This document shows, in pieces, positions 1 through 6,104 of a stretch of 7,610 nt of DNA. Position 1 is the stretch's first letter, and each line of letters begins with the position of its first letter. A program made the position numbers and the translations under genes. The stretch is from an uncultured Clostridia bacterium. GTDB lineage: Bacteria > Bacillota > Clostridia > Oscillospirales > Ruminococcaceae. The stretch spans positions 1-7,610 of the forward strand of contig CAMAJC010000080.1 in NCBI GenBank assembly GCA_945835425.1, written 5' to 3'. Below the pieces are notes generated by a model. The model saw only the letters and a list, made by a program, of their open reading frames with translations, was not told the DNA's origin and searched no databases.

Positions 1-126
1 CGACCCTGGGTTTCGGTGCTGCTCTTTCAAAGATATTTTGTATAAGTTTGTACTTTAGACACGGATTGTCTGTAATTCTCTACAAAAACATTCATATTTT
101 CCTGTTTCCTTTGCCCCCAATGCCCA

Positions 127-155
127 TTGCCCCAAAATTGACCATTTGCTATAAT
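127..155 (+). promoter_or_regulatory. Predicted sigma-A promoter of the Mrp operon
   Basis: A perfect TATAAT (150-155) is preceded by TG plus one base (147-149), which makes an extended -10. TTGCCC at 127-132 matches four of six -35 consensus positions, with a 17-base spacer. Transcription would start near 161-163 and leave a leader of about 70 nt before mrpE. It is the only strong plus-strand promoter seen upstream of the operon. The -35 lies inside a small dyad, CAATG-CC-CATTG at 118-129, which could be an operator. The promoter call rests on consensus matching only. Confidence 0.75.
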
Positions 156-196
156 AGGGGTAATAGGTGAAAGTCAGCTTTTACCAAAATTTGACC
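132..196 (+). repeat. Imperfect direct repeat pair flanking the promoter start
   Basis: CCAAAATTGACC at 132-143 and CCAAAATTTGACC at 184-196 differ by one inserted T. The first copy lies between the -35 and -10 elements, and the second lies about 22-34 bases into the transcript. The copies are 52 bases apart, close to five helical turns, so a regulator could bind both on one DNA face. Whether they are operators is inference; AT-rich sequence can also produce such matches by chance. Confidence 0.4.
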
Positions 197-224
197 GGTT
201 TTCCTGCATTTTTTACCGGCTGAG

Positions 225-230
225 AAAGGA
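225..230 (+). promoter_or_regulatory. Ribosome binding site that decides the mrpE start
   Basis: AAAGGA directly abuts the ATG at 231, leaving no spacer, but lies nine bases before the ATG at 240. The same nine-base distance is seen for the gene starting at 4619. The start at 240 is therefore preferred, giving a protein that begins MYLLFF rather than METMYLLFF. Confidence 0.65.
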
Positions 231-239
231 ATGGAAACC

Positions 240-704
240 ATGTATCTCCTGTTTTTTCTCTTGTGGATCATCTTTAACGGGCGCGTGACGGCAGAGATTG
301 TCGTATTGGGGCTGCTGCTGTCGGCTCTTGTTTACCTTTTCTGCGTCAAGCTGATGGGCTTAAACCCCAGAAACGAGCTGCGCTACATAAAGCTGACCCC
401 AAAAGTCCTTCATTATATTGGCGTTCTGCTGGTGGAGATTCTGAAAGCGAATTTCCAGGTCGTCCGGATCATTCTGCGGCCGGGCAAAGAGCCTTCCCCG
501 ATGATTTGTCATTTTAAGGTGCCGCTGCGCACCGACGCTGCCCGGATGATTCTGGCCAACTCGATCACCCTGACCCCCGGCACGATCACCGTCCAGATGG
601 ACGGCGACGAGTACGTTGTCCACTGCCTGGACACCTCCTTCCGCGACGGGATCGAGGACAGTGTCTTTGTGCATCTGCTGATGGAAATGGAGGCGAGCCT
701 GTGA
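240..704 (+). CDS. mrpE: Mrp antiporter subunit E (MnhE family)
   Basis: This is a small membrane subunit of the Mrp-type cation/proton antiporter complex; the family is thought to help assemble and stabilise the complex rather than form the channel. From the start at 240 the protein has 154 residues, typical for the family. It opens with two hydrophobic helices (about residues 1-35) containing the W-x-x-F-N-G stretch seen at the MrpE N terminus. A third hydrophobic segment (about 57-80) follows, then a soluble C-terminal domain. The strongest signature is LANSITLTPGTITV followed by the conserved HCLD, both hallmarks of the MnhE C-terminal domain. A longer start at 231 (157 residues) is possible but lacks ribosome-binding spacing. 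It is the first gene of the operon and overlaps mrpF by four bases, which suggests coupled translation. Its first position matches mbhA of archaeal Mbh operons, whereas mrpE is fifth in bacillary Mrp operons. Confidence 0.93.
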   Translation: MYLLFFLLWIIFNGRVTAEIVVLGLLLSALVYLFCVKLMGLNPRNELRYIKLTPKVLHYIGVLLVEILKANFQVVRIILRPGKEPSPMICHFKVPLRTDAARMILANSITLTPGTITVQMDGDEYVVHCLDTSFRDGIEDSVFVHLLMEMEASL

Positions 705-1051
705 GCAGTTTACCGAGCATTGCGCAGCCGTTTTTTGTCGGCTGCTGCGTAATTTTAGCGATTCTGATTCTGCTGGTCATGATCCGCACGATCATGGGCC
801 CGAAGATCGCCGACCGCATCATGGCGATCAACATGATCGGCACGCTGATCATGACGATGATCGCGGTTATTTCCTATTTAAATGATGAGAGCTACCTTTT
901 GGATATCTGCCTGATCTACGCGGCCATCAGCTTTATCGCCGTTATTATCCTTTCAAAGGTTTATACCGAGCGGTATCTGGCGGACAAGGCCGACGAAAAG
1001 GCCAGACGGGAAGCGGAGAATAAAAAGGAAGGGGAGGAGAAAAAGTCATGA
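701..1051 (+). CDS. mrpF: Mrp antiporter subunit F (MrpF/PhaF family)
   Basis: MrpF is a three-helix membrane subunit of the Mrp complex. The protein has 116 residues, slightly longer than the usual 90-100. Helices are visible at about 11-30, 42-60 and 66-86. The family signature between helices 1 and 2 is present as R29...GP...ADR (residues 29-39), and an acidic residue, D68, opens helix 3 (LLDICLIYAAISF), as in homologues. The usual aspartate after the ADR-x-x-A motif is asparagine here (N44). A hydrophilic tail of about 25 residues, rich in Lys and Glu, follows helix 3. The start is GTG at 701, overlapping the mrpE stop as GTGA. GGAGG at 689-693 lies seven bases upstream, inside the end of mrpE. 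The stop overlaps the mrpG start as ATGA, so mrpE, mrpF and mrpG are probably translationally coupled. Confidence 0.92.
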   Translation: MSSLPSIAQPFFVGCCVILAILILLVMIRTIMGPKIADRIMAINMIGTLIMTMIAVISYLNDESYLLDICLIYAAISFIAVIILSKVYTERYLADKADEKARREAENKKEGEEKKS

Positions 1052-1506
1052 TCCGGTTTATCTTTGCAGCGGCCTTTATGATCGTCGGCATGGTCATCTT
1101 CATCCTGGAAGTTCTGGGCACCTTTTCCCTGAAATATGTCCTCAACCGGATGCATGCCGCCGCCATGGGCGACACCCTCGGCATTTTGTTTTTCATGATC
1201 GGCCTGATCATCCTGTACGGTTTTTCTCTTGCGTCTTTAAAAATTCTGCTGGTGATCGGCTTTTTCTGGATGGCCAGCCCGGCTGCCAGCCACCTGCTGG
1301 CTCAGCTGGAGGTATTCTCCAACACCGACAACCCCAAAAAGTACGCCACCGACCGGCCCGGCGAGCCTGATCTGCCGGATGTGCCGGAGACCTCCTGGGG
1401 CGGCGTTCCGCTGGAGGATTTCTCCATCAGAGAGGACGTTCAGGCGCTGTTTGAAGAGGAAGAGCGCCGCGAACAGGCTCCTGACGATGAAATGAAGGGC
1501 GAATAA
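1048..1506 (+). CDS. mrpG: Mrp antiporter subunit G (MnhG/PhaG family) with long acidic tail
   Basis: MrpG is a three-helix subunit that packs with MrpE and MrpF in known Mrp and Mbh structures. Helices are seen at about 3-22, 41-61 and 63-88. The diagnostic stretch RMHAAAMGDTLG (34-45) corresponds to the RLHA...TLG motif of MnhG proteins, and SPAASHLLA (77-85) matches the conserved segment at the end of helix 3. The protein has 152 residues against roughly 100-125 for typical members. The excess is a soluble, strongly acidic C-terminal region (about 90-152) with many Pro, Asp and Glu residues. Its role is unknown; it could contact a peripheral subunit. The start is ATG, overlapping the mrpF stop by four bases, with a purine-rich GGGGAGGAG site inside the mrpF 3' end. 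A 21-base gap with a new ribosome binding site follows. Confidence 0.92.
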   Translation: MIRFIFAAAFMIVGMVIFILEVLGTFSLKYVLNRMHAAAMGDTLGILFFMIGLIILYGFSLASLKILLVIGFFWMASPAASHLLAQLEVFSNTDNPKKYATDRPGEPDLPDVPETSWGGVPLEDFSIREDVQALFEEEERREQAPDDEMKGE

Positions 1507-1512
1507 GCCGGA

Positions 1513-1520
1513 AAGGAAGG
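1513..1520 (+). promoter_or_regulatory. Ribosome binding site supporting a TTG start
   Basis: AAGGAAGG lies seven bases before TTG at 1528. No ATG follows at suitable spacing, and the hydrophobic N terminus expected for the family begins right at the TTG, so TTG is the most likely start of the A'-B fusion gene. Confidence 0.7.
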
Positions 1521-1527
1521 TGCAATC

Positions 1528-2586
1528 TTGTTATTCTTACGTTATTTCCTGCTGCTTCTGCTCATTGTCTGCGCAGTCACCGCCTGCGTCGGCAAAAACC
1601 TGCAGACGGCGGTCATCAAATATATGTCTTTCTCGCTGATCATGGCGGTTGTCTGGATTCTCTTAAAATCCCATGACCTCGCGATCACCGAAGCGGCGGT
1701 CGGCGCCGGTATCACCAGTGTCCTGTACTTTCTGACCCTGAAAAAAATCCGCGCCATCGACGTCCGCAAAAAGGAAGACCCGGAAGAGCCCCATGAGTCG
1801 GTTCCGCTCCAGGTCGCCCATTTCTTTACCCACAACAGCAAAATGCGGACCTTTTACAAAATCTTCGCAGTGCTTTTCTGCCTGACCTTTGCGGCAATAT
1901 TGCTGTATATGATCACCTACCTGCCACGGTTCGGAGGTGCCACCAACCCCGGCGTCAACGAGGTCACCGAGCGGTACATCGAACAGGGCATGAACGAGGC
2001 AGGCGTTGTCAACATCGTCACCGGCCTGGTACTCTTTTACCGTGCCTTTGATACCTTCGGCGAGTCGACGGTTCTGTTTTTGGCAGCGTCTCTGGTACTG
2101 GTGCTGCTGCGGATTGACACCAAGGACAAAATGCACTTTGTCTCGGCCGATACCGACCTCGCAGGCACCAAAAACGATTTGATTTTGCAGAAAATCTCCC
2201 TGATTCTGGTCCCCAGCCTGGTCTATTTCGGCCTGTACATCATCTTAAACGGCCACATTTCTCCCGGCGGCGGCTTTTCCGGCGGCAGTGTCATCGGCGC
2301 CGGCTTCATCCTCTTTGAAGCGTCCTTCGGCCAGCGCCGCGTGCAGAAGCTGCTGAATGAAAAGAGCATCACCGCCATCCGCGTGATCGCCCTGTTTACC
2401 TACGGCGGCTGCGTCAGCTACTGGTTCCTGACCGGCGCCAACGGCATAAAGAGCGCCGTTCCGCTGGGCACCCCGGGTGATATCCTCAGCTCCGGCCTGA
2501 TCCTGATCATCAACCTCGTCGTCGGCATCGTCGTTGCCTGCACGATGTACACCTTCTATGTCATGTTCAGAAGGGGGCGTATCTGA
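1528..2586 (+). CDS. mrpB: Fusion of MrpA C-terminal region (MbhD/MbhE-like) with MrpB (MnhB)
   Basis: This 352-residue protein joins parts that are separate or differently placed elsewhere. Residues about 5-75 are a DUF4040/MbhD-like, NuoJ-related domain with the signature D50-L-A-I-T-E55-A-A-V-G. After a charged linker (78-105), residues about 110-195 resemble MbhE and the last helices of MrpA, with VVNIV...FDTFGESTVL, including D175 and E179. Residues about 215-347 are an MnhB domain with the diagnostic NGHISPGGGFSGG (241-253). In bacillary Mrp the first two parts are the C terminus of MrpA (about 800 residues) and MrpB is a separate protein; in archaeal Mbh they are three genes, mbhD, mbhE and mbhF, in this same order. 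The acidic residues belong to regions implicated in the ion path of Mrp and Mbh structures. The start is TTG. The stop overlaps the mrpC start by one base (TGATG). Confidence 0.9.
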   Translation: MLFLRYFLLLLLIVCAVTACVGKNLQTAVIKYMSFSLIMAVVWILLKSHDLAITEAAVGAGITSVLYFLTLKKIRAIDVRKKEDPEEPHESVPLQVAHFFTHNSKMRTFYKIFAVLFCLTFAAILLYMITYLPRFGGATNPGVNEVTERYIEQGMNEAGVVNIVTGLVLFYRAFDTFGESTVLFLAASLVLVLLRIDTKDKMHFVSADTDLAGTKNDLILQKISLILVPSLVYFGLYIILNGHISPGGGFSGGSVIGAGFILFEASFGQRRVQKLLNEKSITAIRVIALFTYGGCVSYWFLTGANGIKSAVPLGTPGDILSSGLILIINLVVGIVVACTMYTFYVMFRRGRI

Positions 2587-3110
2587 TGACATTCCCGATT
2601 TCCAACGTGGAAGAAGTCGTTTCGGTCATTTTGTTTGCCATCGGCTTTACGACCCTTCTGCTCCACAAAAATCTGCTGAAAAAGATTCTCGGATTTGATA
2701 TCATGGACTGCGCGACCTTCCTTTTCCTCGCCTCCAAGGGCTATATCAACGGCCGCGAAGCCCCGATTTATCTTAACGGCATCACCGACGCCGAGCACTA
2801 CATCAACCCGATTCCCGAAGGCCTGGTCCTAACCGGTATCGTCGTTTCGGTCTCGGTCAGTGCGATTATGCTCTCCCTGACCATCCGCCTGTACGCCCGT
2901 TACCAGACCCTGGACCTCGACCAGATCATGATGCGGATCCGCCGGGAACAGCTGGAAAAGGACGAGGCATGGCGCGTCCGCCATATGACCCCGGAACAGC
3001 GCGCCCAGGAAGAAGCGGCTAAAGAAGCCGCCGAGCATCCCCATGCTGAAAAGGCGCCCGTTCTGGCACAGCCTGCAAATACATCTACGGAAGGAGAGAA
3101 GAAGTCTTGA
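2586..3110 (+). CDS. mrpC: Mrp antiporter subunit C (NuoK-like) with C-terminal extension
   Basis: MrpC is the NuoK homologue of the Mrp complex, normally three helices in about 110-120 residues. Helices are visible at about 8-26, 33-52 and 79-103. The loop before helix 3 and the helix itself carry the family signature as NPIPEGLVLTGIVVSVSVSA; homologues usually have PLPQALVLTAIVI, so glutamate (E78) replaces the usual glutamine. Between helices 2 and 3 the loop (52-77) is longer than usual. After helix 3 a hydrophilic, probably helical, charged region of about 68 residues (107-174) nearly doubles the expected soluble portion. The start is ATG, overlapping the preceding stop by one base, with a G-rich ribosome binding region at about 2572-2577. 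The end overlaps the next gene as TTGA. Membership in the NuoK/MrpC family is clear; the tail has no recognised domain. Confidence 0.9.
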   Translation: MTFPISNVEEVVSVILFAIGFTTLLLHKNLLKKILGFDIMDCATFLFLASKGYINGREAPIYLNGITDAEHYINPIPEGLVLTGIVVSVSVSAIMLSLTIRLYARYQTLDLDQIMMRIRREQLEKDEAWRVRHMTPEQRAQEEAAKEAAEHPHAEKAPVLAQPANTSTEGEKKS

Positions 3111-4603
3111 GCATCATTTACAATTTCCCGGCGCTCTCGGTCGTTTTTGCGATGCTGACAGGCATTCTCTCTTCGGCCTTTAAGAAAGACGGCTCCCGAA
3201 AGCTTACGATGATTGCCCTGACCATCATCAACCTGATGAACATCTGCGCCCTCGTCTTCTGTATCCGGACAGGGCAGAGCTACACCTACACCATGGGTCA
3301 GATTCCCTCTCCCTGGGGCAACGAATTCCGCTTCGGCATTCTCGAGACGCTGATGGCGGTATTCGTCGGCGTGCTGGAGCAGCTGATCCTGATCGGCGGC
3401 ATGAAGCACATCCGTACCGAGGTGGAGGATTCAAAGCAAAACCTCTACTTCCTGATGAGCAACCTCCTGCTCAGCTCGCTGCTGGCGCTGATTTACACCA
3501 ACGACATCTTCACCGCCTACGTTTTCGTCGAGATCAACACCATCGCCGCTGCCGGCCTGATCGTCATTGCCCAGAAGGGCCGCACGATTGTCGCGGGACT
3601 GCGGTATATGATCATGAGCCTCATAGGCTCCGGTCTTCTGCTCTTCGGCCTGTGCATCCTCTATGACGTCACCGGCCATCTGCTGATGGAGCCCTGCCAC
3701 CAGGCGATTGTCCAGATTTTCGAGACCGGCTCCTCCTATGAGACGCCGCTCCTCGTCGCCATCGGCCTTATCGGCGTCGGTCTGTGCATCAAGAGCGCCC
3801 TGTTCCCGTTTTCTTCCTGGGTGCCGGACGCATACGGCTCCTCCATTGCGCCTTCCGCCGCGATTCTGTCCAGTCTGGTCTCCAAGGGGTATATTTTCCT
3901 GCTGATCAAAATCTGCTGGCGGGTCATCGGCTACAACTACATCGACCGTTTCCACATGATCGACATCTTCTATGTTCTGGGCGTCGTCGCCATGATTATC
4001 GGCTCGGTCAACGCGATCTGGGAGACTGATATCCGCCGAATGATCGCTTATTCCTCCGTTGCCCAGATCGGCTATATCTACATGGGCCTCGGCATGGGCA
4101 CCGAGCTGGGCGTCATCGCCGCGTCCTTCCACATTATCAGCCACGGCGTCACCAAGGCGCTGTTGTTCCTCGCGACATCCGATCTGTCGGACGCATCCGA
4201 CCGCGGCCGTACCTTCCCGCAGCTGCGCGGAGCCGGTCTGCGCAATCTTCCGGCAGGCCTGACCTTTGCCGTCGGCGCCATGTCGATGGTCGGCGTGCCG
4301 CTGCTGGCAGGCTTTACTTCAAAGCTCCTCTTTGCGGAGGCGGCGCTGGACGATAACATGGTCTATACGACCATCACCCTGATTGCCCTGGCTGTCAGTA
4401 CGGTTTTGAACGTCGTCTACTTCCTGCGCACCGTCATCACCATCTACACCCCCGATGAACATCACTGGGAGGTCGGCGAGGTGCATGCGAGCCGCAGCAA
4501 CCTGACCGTCTCGGTCATTATGATCGCATTAAACGTTGTCCTCGGCGTGGGTGCGGTTCCGATCGTGAACCTCATCACCCGCGGCATCGAAATGTTCGGC
4601 TAA
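3107..4603 (+). CDS. mrpD: Mrp antiporter subunit D, first antiporter-like subunit (NuoM/N-like)
   Basis: This is a 498-residue polytopic protein of the complex I proton-translocating family (proton_antipo_M), with about 14 predicted helices and near-canonical MrpD length. It moves protons or sodium ions across the membrane. The full set of expected channel residues is visible: helix 5 glutamate E142, helix 7 lysine K229 in CIKSALFPF, helix 8 lysine K260 in SSLVSKG, the FHIISHGVTKALLF stretch with H342, H346 and K350, and helix 12 lysine K406 in GFTSKLLF. The W-x-P-D-A-Y motif at 238-243 and the helix 8 lysine make it MrpD/NuoM-like rather than MrpA-like. The start is TTG at 3107, overlapping the mrpC stop as TTGA, with AAGGAGAG at 3091-3098. 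The stop is immediately followed by the next ribosome binding site (AAGGAGGA, 4602-4609), which overlaps the stop codon. Confidence 0.9.
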   Translation: MSIIYNFPALSVVFAMLTGILSSAFKKDGSRKLTMIALTIINLMNICALVFCIRTGQSYTYTMGQIPSPWGNEFRFGILETLMAVFVGVLEQLILIGGMKHIRTEVEDSKQNLYFLMSNLLLSSLLALIYTNDIFTAYVFVEINTIAAAGLIVIAQKGRTIVAGLRYMIMSLIGSGLLLFGLCILYDVTGHLLMEPCHQAIVQIFETGSSYETPLLVAIGLIGVGLCIKSALFPFSSWVPDAYGSSIAPSAAILSSLVSKGYIFLLIKICWRVIGYNYIDRFHMIDIFYVLGVVAMIIGSVNAIWETDIRRMIAYSSVAQIGYIYMGLGMGTELGVIAASFHIISHGVTKALLFLATSDLSDASDRGRTFPQLRGAGLRNLPAGLTFAVGAMSMVGVPLLAGFTSKLLFAEAALDDNMVYTTITLIALAVSTVLNVVYFLRTVITIYTPDEHHWEVGEVHASRSNLTVSVIMIALNVVLGVGAVPIVNLITRGIEMFG

Positions 4604-4618
4604 GGAGGAAAGAACAGA

Positions 4619-6085
4619 ATGCATATCCTTTTGCTTTTTCCGATACTGCTGCCGATGATCGGCGGACTGCTGCTGCTGTGTGTCCGTCCGCTGCAGGGGA
4701 AGATTTCCATGCGGGTCACCTCCGGTATCGGCCTTGGGCTGACGGCGCTTTTTGTCCTGCTGACAGCCCGGTATGACAGCCTGGCGCTGCCGGTCTTTAC
4801 CCTGACCGATAAAATGACGCTGGTTCTCAAAATGGACGGCGTCGGCAGGCTTTTTGCGGTGCTGATTTCCCTTGTTTTCCTCGCAGTCGGCATCTACTCC
4901 TTTGAATACCTGAAGCATGAGGAGCGGGAACACCAGTTTATGGGCTTTTACCTGCTCACCCTGGGCGCTTTGATGGGGCTGTGCTTTGCGGGGAGCCTTA
5001 TCACCTTCTATTTCTTCTATGAAACGATGACCCTGCTCTCTCTGCCGCTGGTGCTCCATGAGCGCACGCCGGAAGCAGTCGCCGCCGGGAAAAAATACCT
5101 GTATTTCTCCTGCTTCGGCGCTTTGTGCGGGCTCTTCGGCATCTTTGCTCTGGCGCCCTACGCCAGTACCCTGGAGTTTATGGCCGGCGGTACGCTGAAA
5201 GACGGGGAAGGGGGAGCCGCCTTTGTCCTCGCGGTCACCTTCGTCATGATCCTCGGCTTCGGCGTAAAGGCGGGCCTGTTCCCGCTGCACAGCTGGCTGC
5301 CGACAGCCCATCCGGTCGCACCTGCGCCCGCGTCCGCCGTCCTTTCCGGCCTGATCGCCAAGGCAGGCGTCCTCGGCATCATCCGCACGGTCTTTTATAT
5401 CGTCGGCGCGGACACCCTGCGCGGCTCCTGGGTGCAGATCGCCTGGATGATTCTCGCCCTGATCACCGTCGTCATGGGTTCGACGATGGCTTTCAGAGAA
5501 GACGTCCTCAAAAAACGGCTGGCCTACTCGACCGTCAGCCAGCTTTCCTATATTCTCCTCGGCCTGTCCTGTTTAAACACCGAGGGTTTTGTGGGGGCTT
5601 TGTCCCACGTTGTTTTCCACGCCCTGATTAAGAGCGCCCTCTTCCTTGTGGCTGGCAGCATCATCTTTAAAACCGGCTGCACGAAAGTCTCGCAGCTGCA
5701 CGGCATCGGCAAGAAGATGCCCATTACCATGTGGGGCTGGACACTGGTTTCCCTCGGCCTTATCGGTATTCCGCCCACCAGCGGTTTTATCAGCAAGTGG
5801 CACCTGGGGCAGGGTTCTCTGGACGCAGGCCTTGGCGCGCTTGACTATATCGGTCCGGTCTGCCTGATCATTTCCGCGCTGCTTACGGCGATTTATCTGC
5901 TGCAGCCGGTTATCAGCGGCTTCTTTGTCGGCAAAGACGGCTATAAGGATGTCGTCGATATGGAGCCTTCTTCGGTCATGTGGGTGCCGATCATCGTTCT
6001 GGCGGCTGCCTCGGTGCTGTACGGTATCTTCCCGGATTCGCTGCTCCGTGTGATTCAGAGCATCGCCGCAGGCATTCTATTATAA
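4619..6085 (+). CDS. Second antiporter-like subunit (MrpD/NuoM type)
   Basis: This is a 488-residue, 14-helix member of the complex I antiporter-like family. Channel residues are present: E135 in FFYETMTLL (helix 5), K217 in GFGVKAGLFPLHSWLP (helix 7), K248 in SGLIAKAG (helix 8), H334 and K338 in FHALIKSALFL, and K393 in GFISKWHL (helix 12). The lysine in helix 8 places it with MrpD/NuoM rather than NuoL. It resembles the following gene much more than the preceding one, especially from residue 270 on (for example the shared KMPIT and LIGIPP...SGFISKW blocks), so the two are probably tandem duplicates. A good ribosome binding site, AAGGAGGA, ends nine bases before the ATG. Duplicated antiporter subunits are known from the Mbx complex (MbxH and MbxH'), and this gene is a candidate counterpart. 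The exact ion carried cannot be read from sequence. Confidence 0.88.
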   Translation: MHILLLFPILLPMIGGLLLLCVRPLQGKISMRVTSGIGLGLTALFVLLTARYDSLALPVFTLTDKMTLVLKMDGVGRLFAVLISLVFLAVGIYSFEYLKHEEREHQFMGFYLLTLGALMGLCFAGSLITFYFFYETMTLLSLPLVLHERTPEAVAAGKKYLYFSCFGALCGLFGIFALAPYASTLEFMAGGTLKDGEGGAAFVLAVTFVMILGFGVKAGLFPLHSWLPTAHPVAPAPASAVLSGLIAKAGVLGIIRTVFYIVGADTLRGSWVQIAWMILALITVVMGSTMAFREDVLKKRLAYSTVSQLSYILLGLSCLNTEGFVGALSHVVFHALIKSALFLVAGSIIFKTGCTKVSQLHGIGKKMPITMWGWTLVSLGLIGIPPTSGFISKWHLGQGSLDAGLGALDYIGPVCLIISALLTAIYLLQPVISGFFVGKDGYKDVVDMEPSSVMWVPIIVLAAASVLYGIFPDSLLRVIQSIAAGILL

Positions 6086-6096
6086 GGAAAGGATGG
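6084..6096 (+). promoter_or_regulatory. Ribosome binding site that decides the start of the third antiporter gene
   Basis: AAGGAAAGGATGG begins in the stop codon of the previous gene and contains the ATG at 6093. That ATG would leave no spacer, whereas ATG at 6105 lies 8-12 bases beyond the purine run. The start at 6105 (protein beginning MISSWFLLV) is preferred. Confidence 0.6.
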
Positions 6097-6104
6097 AAAC
6101 GAAT

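Larger units (their letters stand above)
1..230. other. AT-rich intergenic region upstream of the Mrp operon
   Basis: No convincing gene is seen here. The base composition is clearly more AT-rich than the coding sequence that follows, apart from roughly the first 30 bases, which are more GC-rich and could be the edge of a neighbouring gene on either strand. Plus-strand frames 1 and 2 reach stops at 43-45 and 56-58, so an upstream gene could end there, but nothing recognisable is encoded. The region contains the operon promoter (127-155), the untranslated leader, a CCAAAAT(T)TGACC repeat pair, and a weak cluster of TTTGTA direct and inverted repeats at 36-87. No intrinsic terminator with a GC-rich stem and T-run is visible. 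Confidence 0.7.

Noticed and set aside
48..76. Second possible promoter, TTGTAC (48-53) and TGTAAT (71-76) with a 17-base spacer.
   Set aside because: The -35 is poor and nothing starts shortly downstream; the promoter at 127-155 is far better.
27..95. Minus-strand 22-codon frame starting at 95 (MNVFVENY...) with an AGGA-like site upstream, whose stop overlaps a TTG at 28-30 as TTGA.
   Set aside because: It could be a divergent leader peptide, but there is no promoter-like sequence for it, it is very short, and the supposed next gene has only ten codons in the window.
138..155. TTGACC at 138-143 as the -35 box for TATAAT at 150-155.
   Set aside because: The spacer would be only six bases. 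TTGCCC at 127-132 with 17 bases is the workable choice.
3..170. Open plus-strand frame without stops from the left edge to 170.
   Set aside because: The composition is AT-rich and non-coding in character, the translation is unlike any family I recognise, and it would run through the promoter.
1528..1590. N terminus of the A'-B fusion looks like a lipoprotein signal (hydrophobic run ending V-T-A-C).
   Set aside because: The stretch is the first membrane helix of the DUF4040 domain, and the protein is polytopic; a cleaved lipoprotein would lose this helix.
3431..4144. Long minus-strand open frames across the operon, for example 3431-4144, 4529-5311 and 6687-7610.
   Set aside because: They lie antisense to clearly homologous membrane genes, encode highly charged low-complexity products rich in Asp, Gln, His and Arg, and are shadows of the GC-rich plus-strand codon use.
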